DNA of 64,000 nucleotides. Source: Arthrobacter hankyongi. GTDB taxonomy: Bacteria > Actinomycetota > Actinomycetes > Actinomycetales > Micrococcaceae. The notes under the pieces are model-generated. The model made no database searches. It was not told the DNA's origin and saw only the letters and a list, made by a program, of their open reading frames with translations. The translations under genes and the position numbers were made by a program. Every line of letters starts with the position of its first letter. The first letter of the stretch is position 1. Positions 53,616-60,909 of the stretch are shown in pieces. The DNA is taken from assembly GCF_022012395.1 (NCBI RefSeq), contig NZ_JAKLTQ010000008.1, positions 124,001-188,000 on the forward strand, written 5' to 3'.

Positions 53616-53730
53616 GACATTAGATTCTGCTCCAGTTGCGGTACCGATTGCCAACCGACGGTGCGGCAGTGGACGCGCAGCGGCCCGGCAGGTAAGCCGA
53701 TCCTAATAGCTTCCGCTGCCGGGCAGTGGC

Positions 53731-53736
53731 TATCAT
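53731..53736 (+). promoter_or_regulatory. -10 box for hemA
   Basis: TATCAT lies at 53731-53736, with no clear -35 at 17 bases. The distance to the GTG at 53747 is about 10 bases from the box end, which leaves a leader of only a few bases. AAGG at 53739-53742 could still act as a ribosome site. The hemE/hemA gap is the likely control point for the pathway's first step. Confidence 0.35.
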
Positions 53737-53746
53737 GTAAGGCGTT

Positions 53747-55078
53747 GTGGTTCTACTTTCACTCGTTGCCTCGCATTCCGACGTCGATCTGGAGACCGTG
53801 GCCCGCCTCAGTGCCGGTTCCGCCCAGGTCGCTTCCGGCGTGCTCGAGGACGGAAAGGCCGTGTCGGGCGCTGTCGTCCTGTCCACCTGCAACCGGCTCG
53901 AGATCTACTGTGAGGCCGAGTCCGAAGCCGAGATTGAGACCGCGCGCGCCGAGGTCATTTCGGCCATCAGCGGCGCCGCCGGACTGGCCGAGTCAGTCGT
54001 GGCCCGGTGTTTCGGCACCAAGATCGGTTCCGCAGTCACCGAACACCTGTTCTCCGTCGGGGCCGGGCTGGACTCCGCAGTAGTCGGCGAACGCGAAATT
54101 GCCGGACAGGTCCGCCGGGCGTTGATCCAGGCCCAGGACCAGGGCACCGCCAGCGCCGGACTGGTCAGGCTCTTCCAGGCCGCGTCCCGCACCGCCAAGG
54201 AGGTCGGGGCCCGCACCGCCCTCGGCGGCCGCGGACTGTCCGTCGTCTCTGTCGCCCTTGACCTGGCCACCGACCTATCCGAAGAGCGCAACTGGGCCGG
54301 GAAGAACGTTGTCGTCTTCGGAACCGGCGCCTACGCGGGTGCGACCATGGCCCTGCTGCGCGAGCGCGGCTGCACCGACATCTCGGTCTACTCCCCGTCC
54401 GGCCGCGCGGCAACCTTTACCGCCACCCGCGGCGGAACCCCCTTGACCCGCGACAGCCTGCCGGCCGCCCTCGCCGCCGCGGACGTGGTGATCGGCTGCA
54501 GCGGCAGCGACAGCCAGGTCGGGGCCGATGACGTCGCCCGCGTACGCGAAGGGGCCGGCAAGCCGCTGATCATCGTGGACCTGGCCCTCACCCATGATTT
54601 TGATCCTGCGGCGGCAGACCTCGAGGGCGTGGAACTGATCACCCTCGAATCCGTCCGCCTGGCCGCACCTGAGGAACAGGCCGGTTCGGTGCGGCAGGCC
54701 GCGGAAATCGTGGCCACTTCCGCCCGGGCCTTCGAAGACCAGCAGAAGGAACGGTCCGTCGACTCGGCCATCGTGGCGCTTCGCCGGCACACCATGCAGG
54801 TCCTGGAGAATGAACTCGAGAAGGTCCGGAACCAGCACGGCTGCACCGGCCCGGCAGAAGAAGTGGAGTTCGCCATGCGCCGCATGGTTAAGCAGCTGCT
54901 CCACCTGCCCACGGTCCGCGCCCGCGAGCTGGCATCGGCCGGCCGCCAGGACGACTACATCGCTGCCCTCGAGGCGCTCTACGGCATCACCGTGGAAGAG
55001 CCGGCTGCGCGCGGTGCCGCCGCGGCACCGGACGCCTGCCCGGTGCCGCACGGCAGCGCCGTCGCCGAATCTGCCTAA
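53747..55078 (+). CDS. hemA: Glutamyl-tRNA reductase
   Basis: This 443-aa enzyme commits glutamyl-tRNA to 5-aminolevulinate synthesis. It has [20 protein letters not shown], holding the active-site Cys, then [19 protein letters not shown], and the NADPH motif [16 protein letters not shown]. The C-terminal dimerisation helix region reads [14 protein letters not shown]. The start is GTG 53747. Its plus-strand orientation sets it apart from the other heme genes. The C-terminus runs into a short tandem duplication that includes the stop codon. Confidence 0.95.
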   Translation: MVLLSLVASHSDVDLETVARLSAGSAQVASGVLEDGKAVSGAVVLSTCNRLEIYCEAESEAEIETARAEVISAISGAAGLAESVVARCFGTKIGSAVTEHLFSVGAGLDSAVVGEREIAGQVRRALIQAQDQGTASAGLVRLFQAASRTAKEVGARTALGGRGLSVVSVALDLATDLSEERNWAGKNVVVFGTGAYAGATMALLRERGCTDISVYSPSGRAATFTATRGGTPLTRDSLPAALAAADVVIGCSGSDSQVGADDVARVREGAGKPLIIVDLALTHDFDPAAADLEGVELITLESVRLAAPEEQAGSVRQAAEIVATSARAFEDQQKERSVDSAIVALRRHTMQVLENELEKVRNQHGCTGPAEEVEFAMRRMVKQLLHLPTVRARELASAGRQDDYIAALEALYGITVEEPAARGAAAAPDACPVPHGSAVAESA

Positions 55079-55112
55079 GCGCCGAGGCCGAATCCGCCTG
55101 AGCGCCGAGGCC
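55067..55112. repeat. 23-bp tandem duplication covering the hemA stop codon
   Basis: GAATCTGCCTAAGCGCCGAGGCC is followed directly by GAATCCGCCTGAGCGCCGAGGCC: 23-base units with two differences. The first carries the hemA TAA; the second has TGA at the same place. The duplication is thus a recent event in the gap between hemA and moeB. Confidence 0.85.
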
Positions 55113-55117
55113 GCAGC

Positions 55118-56338
55118 TCAGTAGACCGGCTTGGCCGGCTCCACCTGCCGGATCCATTCGAGGATGCCGCCCTCCAAGTGCTTGACCCGGACGAAGCCCT
55201 GCTGCTGCAGGAAAGCGAGTACTGCGGCCGAGCGGGCACCGGATTTGCAGTGCAGGACGATGTCCTCGTCCCGAGGCAGCTCCGGCAGCAGCTCGCCGGA
55301 GAGGATCCGGCCCTGCGGCAGCAGACGCGCCCCGGGAATGTTCACGATGGAGTACTCCCCTGGTTCCCGAACGTCGATGAGTTCGAACCGTGACCGGCCG
55401 TCCTGCCGGGACGCCAGCATCCCGGCCAGCTCCGCAGCCGTCACCACCGGGACGGCCGCCGCGGCGTCGTCGTCCGCAGGCAGCAGGCCGCAGAACGCCT
55501 CGTAGTCACCCAGTGCGGTGATCGGGGCGGCATCCGGGTCCTTACGCACCCGCAGTTCCCGCCAGGTCATGGCCAGCGCATCGAAGATCAGCACACGGCC
55601 GAGCAGCGGGCGGCCGATACCTGTGATCAACTTCACGGCCTCGTTAGCCATCACCGAGCCGATCTGCGCGCACAGCACGCCGAGCACACCGCCTTCGGCA
55701 CAGGACGGCACCGATCCGGGCGGCGGGGCCTGCGGGTAAAGATCCCGGTAGTTCGGGCCGTGGGCATCCCAGAAGACGCTGACCTGCCCGTCGAAGCGCA
55801 GGATCGAGCCCCAGACATAGGGTTTGCCCAGCAGCGCGGCGGCGTCATTGACAAGGTAGCGGGTGGCGAAGTTATCTGTGCCGTCCAGGATCAGGTCGTA
55901 ACCGGCGAAGATCTCCAGCGCATTGGATGCCGCCAGGCGGACCCGGTGCAGCACCACGTCCACACCGGGATTCAGCTCCTCGATGCTGCTGCGGGCGGAT
56001 TCGGCCTTGGCGCGTCCGACGTCGGAAACCCCGTGGATGACCTGCCGCTGCAGGTTGCTGGCCTCGACGACGTCGTCGTCCACGATGCCGAGCGTGCCCA
56101 CGCCCGCGGCCGCAAGGTAGAGCAGGGCCGGGGAGCCCAGGCCGCCGGCGCCAATGACCAGCACGCGCGCGTTCTTCAACCGCAACTGCCCCGGCATACC
56201 GACCTCGGGGATGATCAGGTGCCGCGAATAGCGCTGGACCTCCTCCGGGGTCAGCGAACCGGCCGGTTCCACCAGCGGCGGCAGGCTGTGTTGGGCAGCG
56301 GACTGCGCCGGACCGGACGTGATGGTTTCATTTCCCAT
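55118..56338 (-). CDS. moeB: MoeB/MoeZ-type adenylyltransferase-sulfurtransferase with rhodanese domain
   Basis: This 406-aa protein activates the C-terminus of a MoaD- or ThiS-like sulfur carrier. The E1-like domain has RYSRHLIIPEVGMPGQLRLK and VLVIGAGGLGSPALLYLAAA. A C-terminal rhodanese domain has the catalytic Cys in DIVLHCKSGARSA. The usual zinc ligand pair before L-x-D-Y-E-A-F-C is lost: the sequence reads RKDPDAAPITALGDYEAFCG. Loss of this zinc site appears in some relatives (from memory), so this need not mean inactivity. The carrier protein gene is elsewhere. Confidence 0.92.
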   Translation of the reverse strand: MGNETITSGPAQSAAQHSLPPLVEPAGSLTPEEVQRYSRHLIIPEVGMPGQLRLKNARVLVIGAGGLGSPALLYLAAAGVGTLGIVDDDVVEASNLQRQVIHGVSDVGRAKAESARSSIEELNPGVDVVLHRVRLAASNALEIFAGYDLILDGTDNFATRYLVNDAAALLGKPYVWGSILRFDGQVSVFWDAHGPNYRDLYPQAPPPGSVPSCAEGGVLGVLCAQIGSVMANEAVKLITGIGRPLLGRVLIFDALAMTWRELRVRKDPDAAPITALGDYEAFCGLLPADDDAAAAVPVVTAAELAGMLASRQDGRSRFELIDVREPGEYSIVNIPGARLLPQGRILSGELLPELPRDEDIVLHCKSGARSAAVLAFLQQQGFVRVKHLEGGILEWIRQVEPAKPVY

Positions 56339-56518
56339 ACCGCCAATTTACGCCACACCCGGCCGCATGCCCGGCGCCCAGGCCCACCGGGGTGGCCCGA
56401 CCGCGAAGTAAGATTACTGGGAACCGGCTGCAGACCGGACTCCGGGCCCGACTGCCGGGCCGGGCACGATTTACAGGAGAAGGGTCCGAAGAGTGAGCTG
56501 TGACAGCGAGTTGCGCCC

Positions 56519-57133
56519 GTGAGCGATGCCAGGCCTGCCAGGAGCACCCGGCTGCCGCGGATTGAGCGCCGCCGCCAGCTTCTGCAGGCTGCCCACGAGG
56601 TATTCGCCGCCAACGGCTACCATGGGGCGGCCATGGACGAAATTGCCGACGCCGCGCATGTGAGCAAACCGGTGCTCTACCAGCACTTTCCCGGCAAGCG
56701 GGAGCTGTATCTGGCCCTGCTGGACCTGCATCTGCAGTCCCTGACCGGCATGCTGAGCGATGCCCTAGGCTCCACCACGGACAACAAGGAACGGGTCCGG
56801 GCCGCCATCGGGGCTTACTTCCGCTTCACTTCCGAAAAGGGCCAGCCGCACCGGATCGTCTTCGAATCGGATCTGGCCAACGATCCGGACGTCGCCGCCC
56901 GGCTCGAAGGATTCAATGCCCGGCTGGCCGGCTCCATCGCCGAGGTCCTCGCCGAGGAAACGAACCTGTCCTCCGCCGAGGCCACGCTGCTGGGCCGCGC
57001 GCTGGCGGGCATGGCCCAGGTCAGTGCCCGGTACTGGCTGGAGTCCGATGCCGGACTGGACCGGGATGGGGCCTCCGAACTGATCTACCGTTTAGCTTGG
57101 CGCGGAATTTCCCGGTTCCCGAAGGAACCGTAG
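56519..57133 (+). CDS. TetR-family transcriptional regulator
   Basis: This 204-aa repressor-type protein has an N-terminal helix-turn-helix: RRRQLLQAAHEVFAANGYHG, then AAMDEIADAAHVSKPVLYQH and FPGKRELYLALLD. The C-terminal ligand/dimer domain is all-helical. The GTG at 56519 is the first in-frame start after a stop. The DUF3107 gene lies 56 bases downstream. Mycobacteria have a comparable TetR-DUF3107 pair, from memory. The 180-base gap upstream separates it from the divergent moeB and may hold its own operator, which I could not define. Confidence 0.92.
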   Translation: MSDARPARSTRLPRIERRRQLLQAAHEVFAANGYHGAAMDEIADAAHVSKPVLYQHFPGKRELYLALLDLHLQSLTGMLSDALGSTTDNKERVRAAIGAYFRFTSEKGQPHRIVFESDLANDPDVAARLEGFNARLAGSIAEVLAEETNLSSAEATLLGRALAGMAQVSARYWLESDAGLDRDGASELIYRLAWRGISRFPKEP

Positions 57134-57189
57134 GGCAAAGTCGGATAGATTTCGATCCGGAAGTACCGTCAGATCCAGGAGGCAACAGC

Positions 57190-57414
57190 GTGGAAATCAA
57201 GATCGGCATCCAGAACGTGGGCCGGGAAATTGTGTTTGAATCGGCCGAGACGCCCGAGGCAGTTGCCGAACTTGTCAGCCGCGCCATGAACGGCGGCGCC
57301 GAACTGCGCCTCAAGGACACCAAGGGCCGCGTGGTCATTATTCCGTCCAGCGTGCTCGGCTACGTCGAAATCGGTGCCGAGGAAACCCGGCGCGTGGGCT
57401 TCGGCGCCCTCTGA
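57190..57414 (+). CDS. DUF3107 family small protein
   Basis: This 74-aa protein begins at GTG 57190, 7 bases after GGAGG. It reads VEIKIGIQNVGREIVFESAE, ETPEAVAELVSRAMNGGAEL and DTKGRVVIIPSSVLGYVEIG, the DUF3107 pattern. Function is unknown. It is one of the most conserved actinobacterial small genes, usually next to a TetR gene as here. Confidence 0.9.
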   Translation: MEIKIGIQNVGREIVFESAETPEAVAELVSRAMNGGAELRLKDTKGRVVIIPSSVLGYVEIGAEETRRVGFGAL

Positions 57415-57444
57415 CCTGCCGCCGGGCCGGAATCGGAACCCGTC

Positions 57445-57747
57445 GTGGTTGAGTTCATCCTGGTGGTGCTCGCAGCTGCCGCCGCCGGCTTCACAGCCTG
57501 GGCGGTAGACCGCAACCGCAGCAGCTACGGCGTGCTGCTGCTGCCGGCCGCCGCGGTGGCTACTGCGGTGCTGCTGCGCACCGTCCTCCTGCTGGTCGGC
57601 CTCGACAGATCCGGACTTGCGTTCCTGGCCTGGCTGCTGCCGATCATCGGTGCCATCGCGGTGGCTGCAGCCTGCGCCTGGTCCGTTGGGCGGCGGCGGG
57701 CGGCCGCCGACAGGGAGCGGCTGAGCACGATCCTGCGCTGGCACTGA
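57445..57747 (+). CDS. Small integral membrane protein (unknown function)
   Basis: This 100-aa protein has about three hydrophobic helices (EFILVVLAAAAAGFTAWAV, YGVLLLPAAAVATAVLLRTV, AFLAWLLPIIGAIAVAAACA) and a basic C-terminus. The start is GTG 57445, 30 bases after DUF3107. I do not recognise a family. It may be co-transcribed with the TetR gene. Confidence 0.7.
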   Translation: MVEFILVVLAAAAAGFTAWAVDRNRSSYGVLLLPAAAVATAVLLRTVLLLVGLDRSGLAFLAWLLPIIGAIAVAAACAWSVGRRRAAADRERLSTILRWH

Positions 57748-57780
57748 GCGCAAGGATCTCCCGGATCGGTATCCGCCAGG

Positions 57781-58122
57781 CTAAGAGCTGGCCGGATACT
57801 GGTCCGGTTCCGCCACCGCGCCCAGCCGTTCGGCGAGCACGCTCACCGTGGCCGCTGCCGAAACATCGCGAGTGGTCACCTGTCCGCCGGCGTCATGGGA
57901 GGAAAACCTGACCAGCACCCGGTTATAGCGCCAGTCCAGGTCAGGGTGGTGGTTGGCCTCCTCGGCGATGTCGCCCACGGCGGCAATCAGGTCCAGCGCC
58001 TGCCGGGCATTCTCCAGCTTGTAGACCGTGACCAGCCCGCCCTGCACGTAGGCCCACTGTGTGAGTCCACGCAGTTCCAGGTCGATCTGCTCACGGGTCA
58101 GGGCGTCCTTGGCTCCGGGCAT
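57781..58122 (-). CDS. Pterin-4a-carbinolamine dehydratase
   Basis: This 113-aa enzyme of the PCD/DCoH family dehydrates 4a-hydroxytetrahydropterin. It has the signature EEANHHPDLDWRYNRVLVRF and a further conserved segment, SSHDAGGQVTTRDV. The ATG at 58122 has GGAG 5-6 bases upstream. No aromatic amino acid hydroxylase is near. In bacteria, related proteins can also act in folate or molybdopterin work, so the exact role is not fixed. Confidence 0.88.
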   Translation of the reverse strand: MPGAKDALTREQIDLELRGLTQWAYVQGGLVTVYKLENARQALDLIAAVGDIAEEANHHPDLDWRYNRVLVRFSSHDAGGQVTTRDVSAAATVSVLAERLGAVAEPDQYPASS

Positions 58123-58194
58123 TTCGTCTCCACTCGTCAGTGCGCAACTGCATGGTGTTGCCAGCGTAGCGGGGATCGATTCTGGTTTGAAGGC

Positions 58195-58863
58195 TCAGGC
58201 AGTCAGGCCGAGGTCATTCATCCGCCGGGAATGGTTGCCGGTCAGCCGCGCGAACAGTGCATCGGTCGCTGCCTTCCGGGACGCGGGATCGGTCCGGCGC
58301 AGCAACGCGCCGAGGAACTGATGCTCGAACGTCACACGCTGTGCCTGGGTCAGTGCTTCGCCCACCAGCCGCCGCCCCCACAGGGCCAGCCGCGATGCGA
58401 GCCGTGCGTCCCCCGACAGGGCCTGGGCCAGCCGGACCCGCAGCACCTCGGCCTGCCCGGTGTCGGCCTTGATCCGGGAAACCAGCGCCCGGCTGGGCGG
58501 GTCCAACGAAACGGCGACCGCACGGTAGAAATCCCCAGATACGGCATCGGACACGTAGGCCTTCATCAGCGCTTCATACCAGTCCGCCGGCCGGGTGCGC
58601 TCATGGAATGCATCCACGAAGGCCTGAAAGGGTTCCATCGCCGCTTCGACGTCGGCCCCCAGGTCCGCAAGTTCGGCACTGACCAGCTCGAAATGGGCAA
58701 ACTCCTCCGCCGCCAGCTTCCCGATGGTGATCCGGTCGTGCAGCGTCGGGGAGAACCGGGCGTCAGCCGAAAACCTTTCGAACGCAGACAGTTCGCCGTA
58801 GGCCATCGCACCGTAAAAATCGATGACGAACTGCCGGTGCTCTTGCTCTGGTCCGCTGCCCAT
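58195..58863 (-). CDS. Ferritin-like fold protein (MiaE-like)
   Basis: This 222-aa helical protein has a carboxylate-bridged diiron pattern: GAMAYGELSAFERFSADARF, then LAAEEFAHFELVSAELADLG with E-x-x-H, and VTFEHQFLGALLRRTDPASR. MiaE hydroxylates 2-methylthio-isopentenyl-adenosine in tRNA, but this actinobacterial group is not characterised. I chose the ATG at 58863; the longer upstream frame runs into a duplicated DNA element and is not coding. In mycobacteria a similar gene precedes the RNA helicase, from memory. Confidence 0.8.
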   Translation of the reverse strand: MGSGPEQEHRQFVIDFYGAMAYGELSAFERFSADARFSPTLHDRITIGKLAAEEFAHFELVSAELADLGADVEAAMEPFQAFVDAFHERTRPADWYEALMKAYVSDAVSGDFYRAVAVSLDPPSRALVSRIKADTGQAEVLRVRLAQALSGDARLASRLALWGRRLVGEALTQAQRVTFEHQFLGALLRRTDPASRKAATDALFARLTGNHSRRMNDLGLTA

Positions 58864-58902
58864 GCTGCCCAGCCTATCGGCTGCCGCGCCGCCGCTCCGC
58901 AC

Positions 58903-59127
58903 GGCAAGAGAGTTGCCCGGGGTCCGCGTGCTGAGCTTGCGAAGCACGGGGTAGGCAGTGAACGTAGCGCCTACCCGCCTTCCCACAGCTCGCTTCGCTC
59001 GCGGCGGGGCCCTCGGCAAGAGAGCTGCCCTGGGTCCCCGTGCTGAGCTTGCGAAGCACGGGGTAGGCGGTGAATGCTAGCGCCTACCCGCCTTCCCACA
59101 GCTCGCTTCGCTCGCGGCGGGGCCCTC
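58903..59127. repeat. Two tandem copies of a 112-bp element in the divergent promoter region
   Basis: Copy 1 is 58903-59014 and copy 2 is 59015-59127; they differ at a handful of positions and by one inserted base. Each contains an inverted repeat (GGGTAGGC ... GCCTACCC) and AGCTCGCTTCGCTCGCGGCG. They fill the gap between the ferritin-like gene and the RNB gene, so both promoters fall in or beside them. Confidence 0.9.
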
Positions 59128-59146
59128 GGCGGCTAGGCTGGGGAGG

Positions 59147-60622
59147 GTGAAGCATTCACGACTGGATGCCAAGGTGCATGAGTCCCAGAACCTGCTGGCC
59201 CAGGTGCTCGGCCAGCTCAGAGTCCAGTTCGACCTGCCCGCGGAATTCCCGCCGCAGGTGATGGCCGAAGCCCGGCAGGCGGTTTCCGGCCATGCCCTGC
59301 CGCCGGCAGACCTGACCGGCCTGCCCTTCGTCACCATCGACCCTCCGGGATCGACCGACCTGGACCAAGCCATGTACCTGGAGCGCGCGGAGGCAGGCTA
59401 CCGGGTCTGGTATGCGATCGCCGATCTGCCTTCCTTCGTCGTCCCGGGCAGCGCACTGGATGCGGAAACCCGCCGGCGCGGCCAGACCCTCTATGTTCCG
59501 GACGGCCGCATTCCGCTGCACCCGGAGATCATCAGCGAAGACGCCGGCAGCCTGCTGCCCGGCCGGAACCGGGCGGCCTATGTGTGGGAATTCAGGTTGG
59601 ATCGGCAGGCCAACGTGCTCTCCGTGGCGCTGCGGCGCGCCACCGTCCGCAGCCAGGCCAAGCTGAGCTATGCCGAGGTCCAGCAGGACATCGATTCGGG
59701 AGACGCACCCGAGTACCTGCAGCTGCTCAAGGAAATCGGACTGAAGCGCATCGAGCTTGAACGGCGCCGGGGCGGTGCCAGCCTGAACATTCCGGACCAG
59801 GAAATAGCCCACGACGGTCGCCACTACTTTATTGTTTCCAGTCCACCGCTGCCGGTCGAGGACTGGAATGCCCAGATCTCGCTGATGACCGGCATGGCCG
59901 CTGCTCAGCTGATGCTTGAGGCCGGCGTCGGGATCCTGCGGACCATGCCGGCCCCCGATACGGAGGCCGAGGCGCACTTCCGCCGGCAGACCCAGGCCTT
60001 GGACCATCCCTGGGCCGAGGACGTGCCCTACGGCGAATACCTGCGTGGCCTGGACGCGTCGGATCCGAGACAGCTGGCCCTGCTGCACGCCGCAGCCTCG
60101 CTCTTCCGGGGCGCCGGCTACACGGCCTTCGACGGGCAGATCCCGGAGGAGAAACTCCAGTCCGCGATCGCCGCGCCCTATGCCCACACCACGGCCCCGC
60201 TGCGCCGGCTGGTGGACAGGTTCGTGCTGGTCATCTGCGAGGCCCACTGTGCCGGCACCGAGGTCCCGCAGTGGGCCCGCGACGCCCTGCCAGACCTGCC
60301 CCGGCTAATGTCGGTCTCCGACCAACTGGCCGCCCGGGTGGACCGGGCGGCGTTCGACGCGGTCCAGGCGGCCCTGCTGAGCCACCGGGTCGGCGAGGTG
60401 TTCGACGCCGTCGTCATTTCCGGCAGCCGCCCGGGCAACGGCCAGCCGGCAGCCAACGGCAACGGGAGCGGCCCGGCGGGCACTATCCAGCTGCGCCATC
60501 CCGCCGTGACGGCCCGCTGCTACGGCGTGTTGGAGTCCGGCACCGCGGTCCGGGCCCGGCTGATCGAGGCGGACATCGCCGCCCAAACCATCCGCTTCGA
60601 GCTCGACGGCGCGGCAACCTGA
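59147..60622 (+). CDS. RNB-domain exoribonuclease (RNase II/R family, short form)
   Basis: This 491-aa protein has the RNB core FVTIDPPGSTDLDQAMYLER (the classic D-x-x-x-x-D-x-D-D is modified to DPPGSTDLDQ), YRVWYAIADLPSFVVPGSAL, and later RRLVDRFVLVICEAHC. It degrades RNA 3' to 5' in the family. N-terminal cold-shock and C-terminal S1 domains seen in full RNase R are shortened or absent. The GTG start at 59147 abuts GGGGAGG, with little spacing. It is transcribed out of the duplicated element. Confidence 0.85.
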   Translation: MKHSRLDAKVHESQNLLAQVLGQLRVQFDLPAEFPPQVMAEARQAVSGHALPPADLTGLPFVTIDPPGSTDLDQAMYLERAEAGYRVWYAIADLPSFVVPGSALDAETRRRGQTLYVPDGRIPLHPEIISEDAGSLLPGRNRAAYVWEFRLDRQANVLSVALRRATVRSQAKLSYAEVQQDIDSGDAPEYLQLLKEIGLKRIELERRRGGASLNIPDQEIAHDGRHYFIVSSPPLPVEDWNAQISLMTGMAAAQLMLEAGVGILRTMPAPDTEAEAHFRRQTQALDHPWAEDVPYGEYLRGLDASDPRQLALLHAAASLFRGAGYTAFDGQIPEEKLQSAIAAPYAHTTAPLRRLVDRFVLVICEAHCAGTEVPQWARDALPDLPRLMSVSDQLAARVDRAAFDAVQAALLSHRVGEVFDAVVISGSRPGNGQPAANGNGSGPAGTIQLRHPAVTARCYGVLESGTAVRARLIEADIAAQTIRFELDGAAT

Positions 60623-60909
60623 CGCGGCTGCGGCGCGGTGCCGCGGGCCGATTTGCACGTTCCGGTAGACTGGAGGGTGTAGTAATGGATGCCCGGTCGT
60701 TGATTTTTAATTGAGTTTGCTGGACAAACAAAATCACCTGATCCGCACCTACGCGATCTTTGACCGCCGCGACTGGCCTGCCACGGCCATGACCGGCATG
60801 CAGTTGTTAGCCCGCGATCGGCTTCCACTGGATGCGCCACGCTTCCGCCGTGTTCCGCGCCGCCACCACGCGTGGCGGTCACGTTGAGCACCGCGGCCAA
60901 GGCGCCTGA
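60623..60909 (+). promoter_or_regulatory. Long leader of the RNA helicase gene with short upstream open frames
   Basis: This 287-base stretch has no annotated gene. It includes a possible TAGACT -10 box (60667-60672), a 9-codon frame beginning at the ATG after GTAGTA (MDARSLIFN), and a 56-codon TTG frame at 60717-60887 of unknown relevance. AAGG is 7 bases before the TTG start of the helicase. The leader may control the helicase post-transcriptionally, as for other cold-shock RNA helicases (inference). Confidence 0.45.

Noticed and set aside
60717-60887. 56-codon frame in the helicase leader as a real gene
   Set aside because: It starts at TTG, has no ribosome site I can see and no recognisable domain. 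It is listed only as part of the leader.
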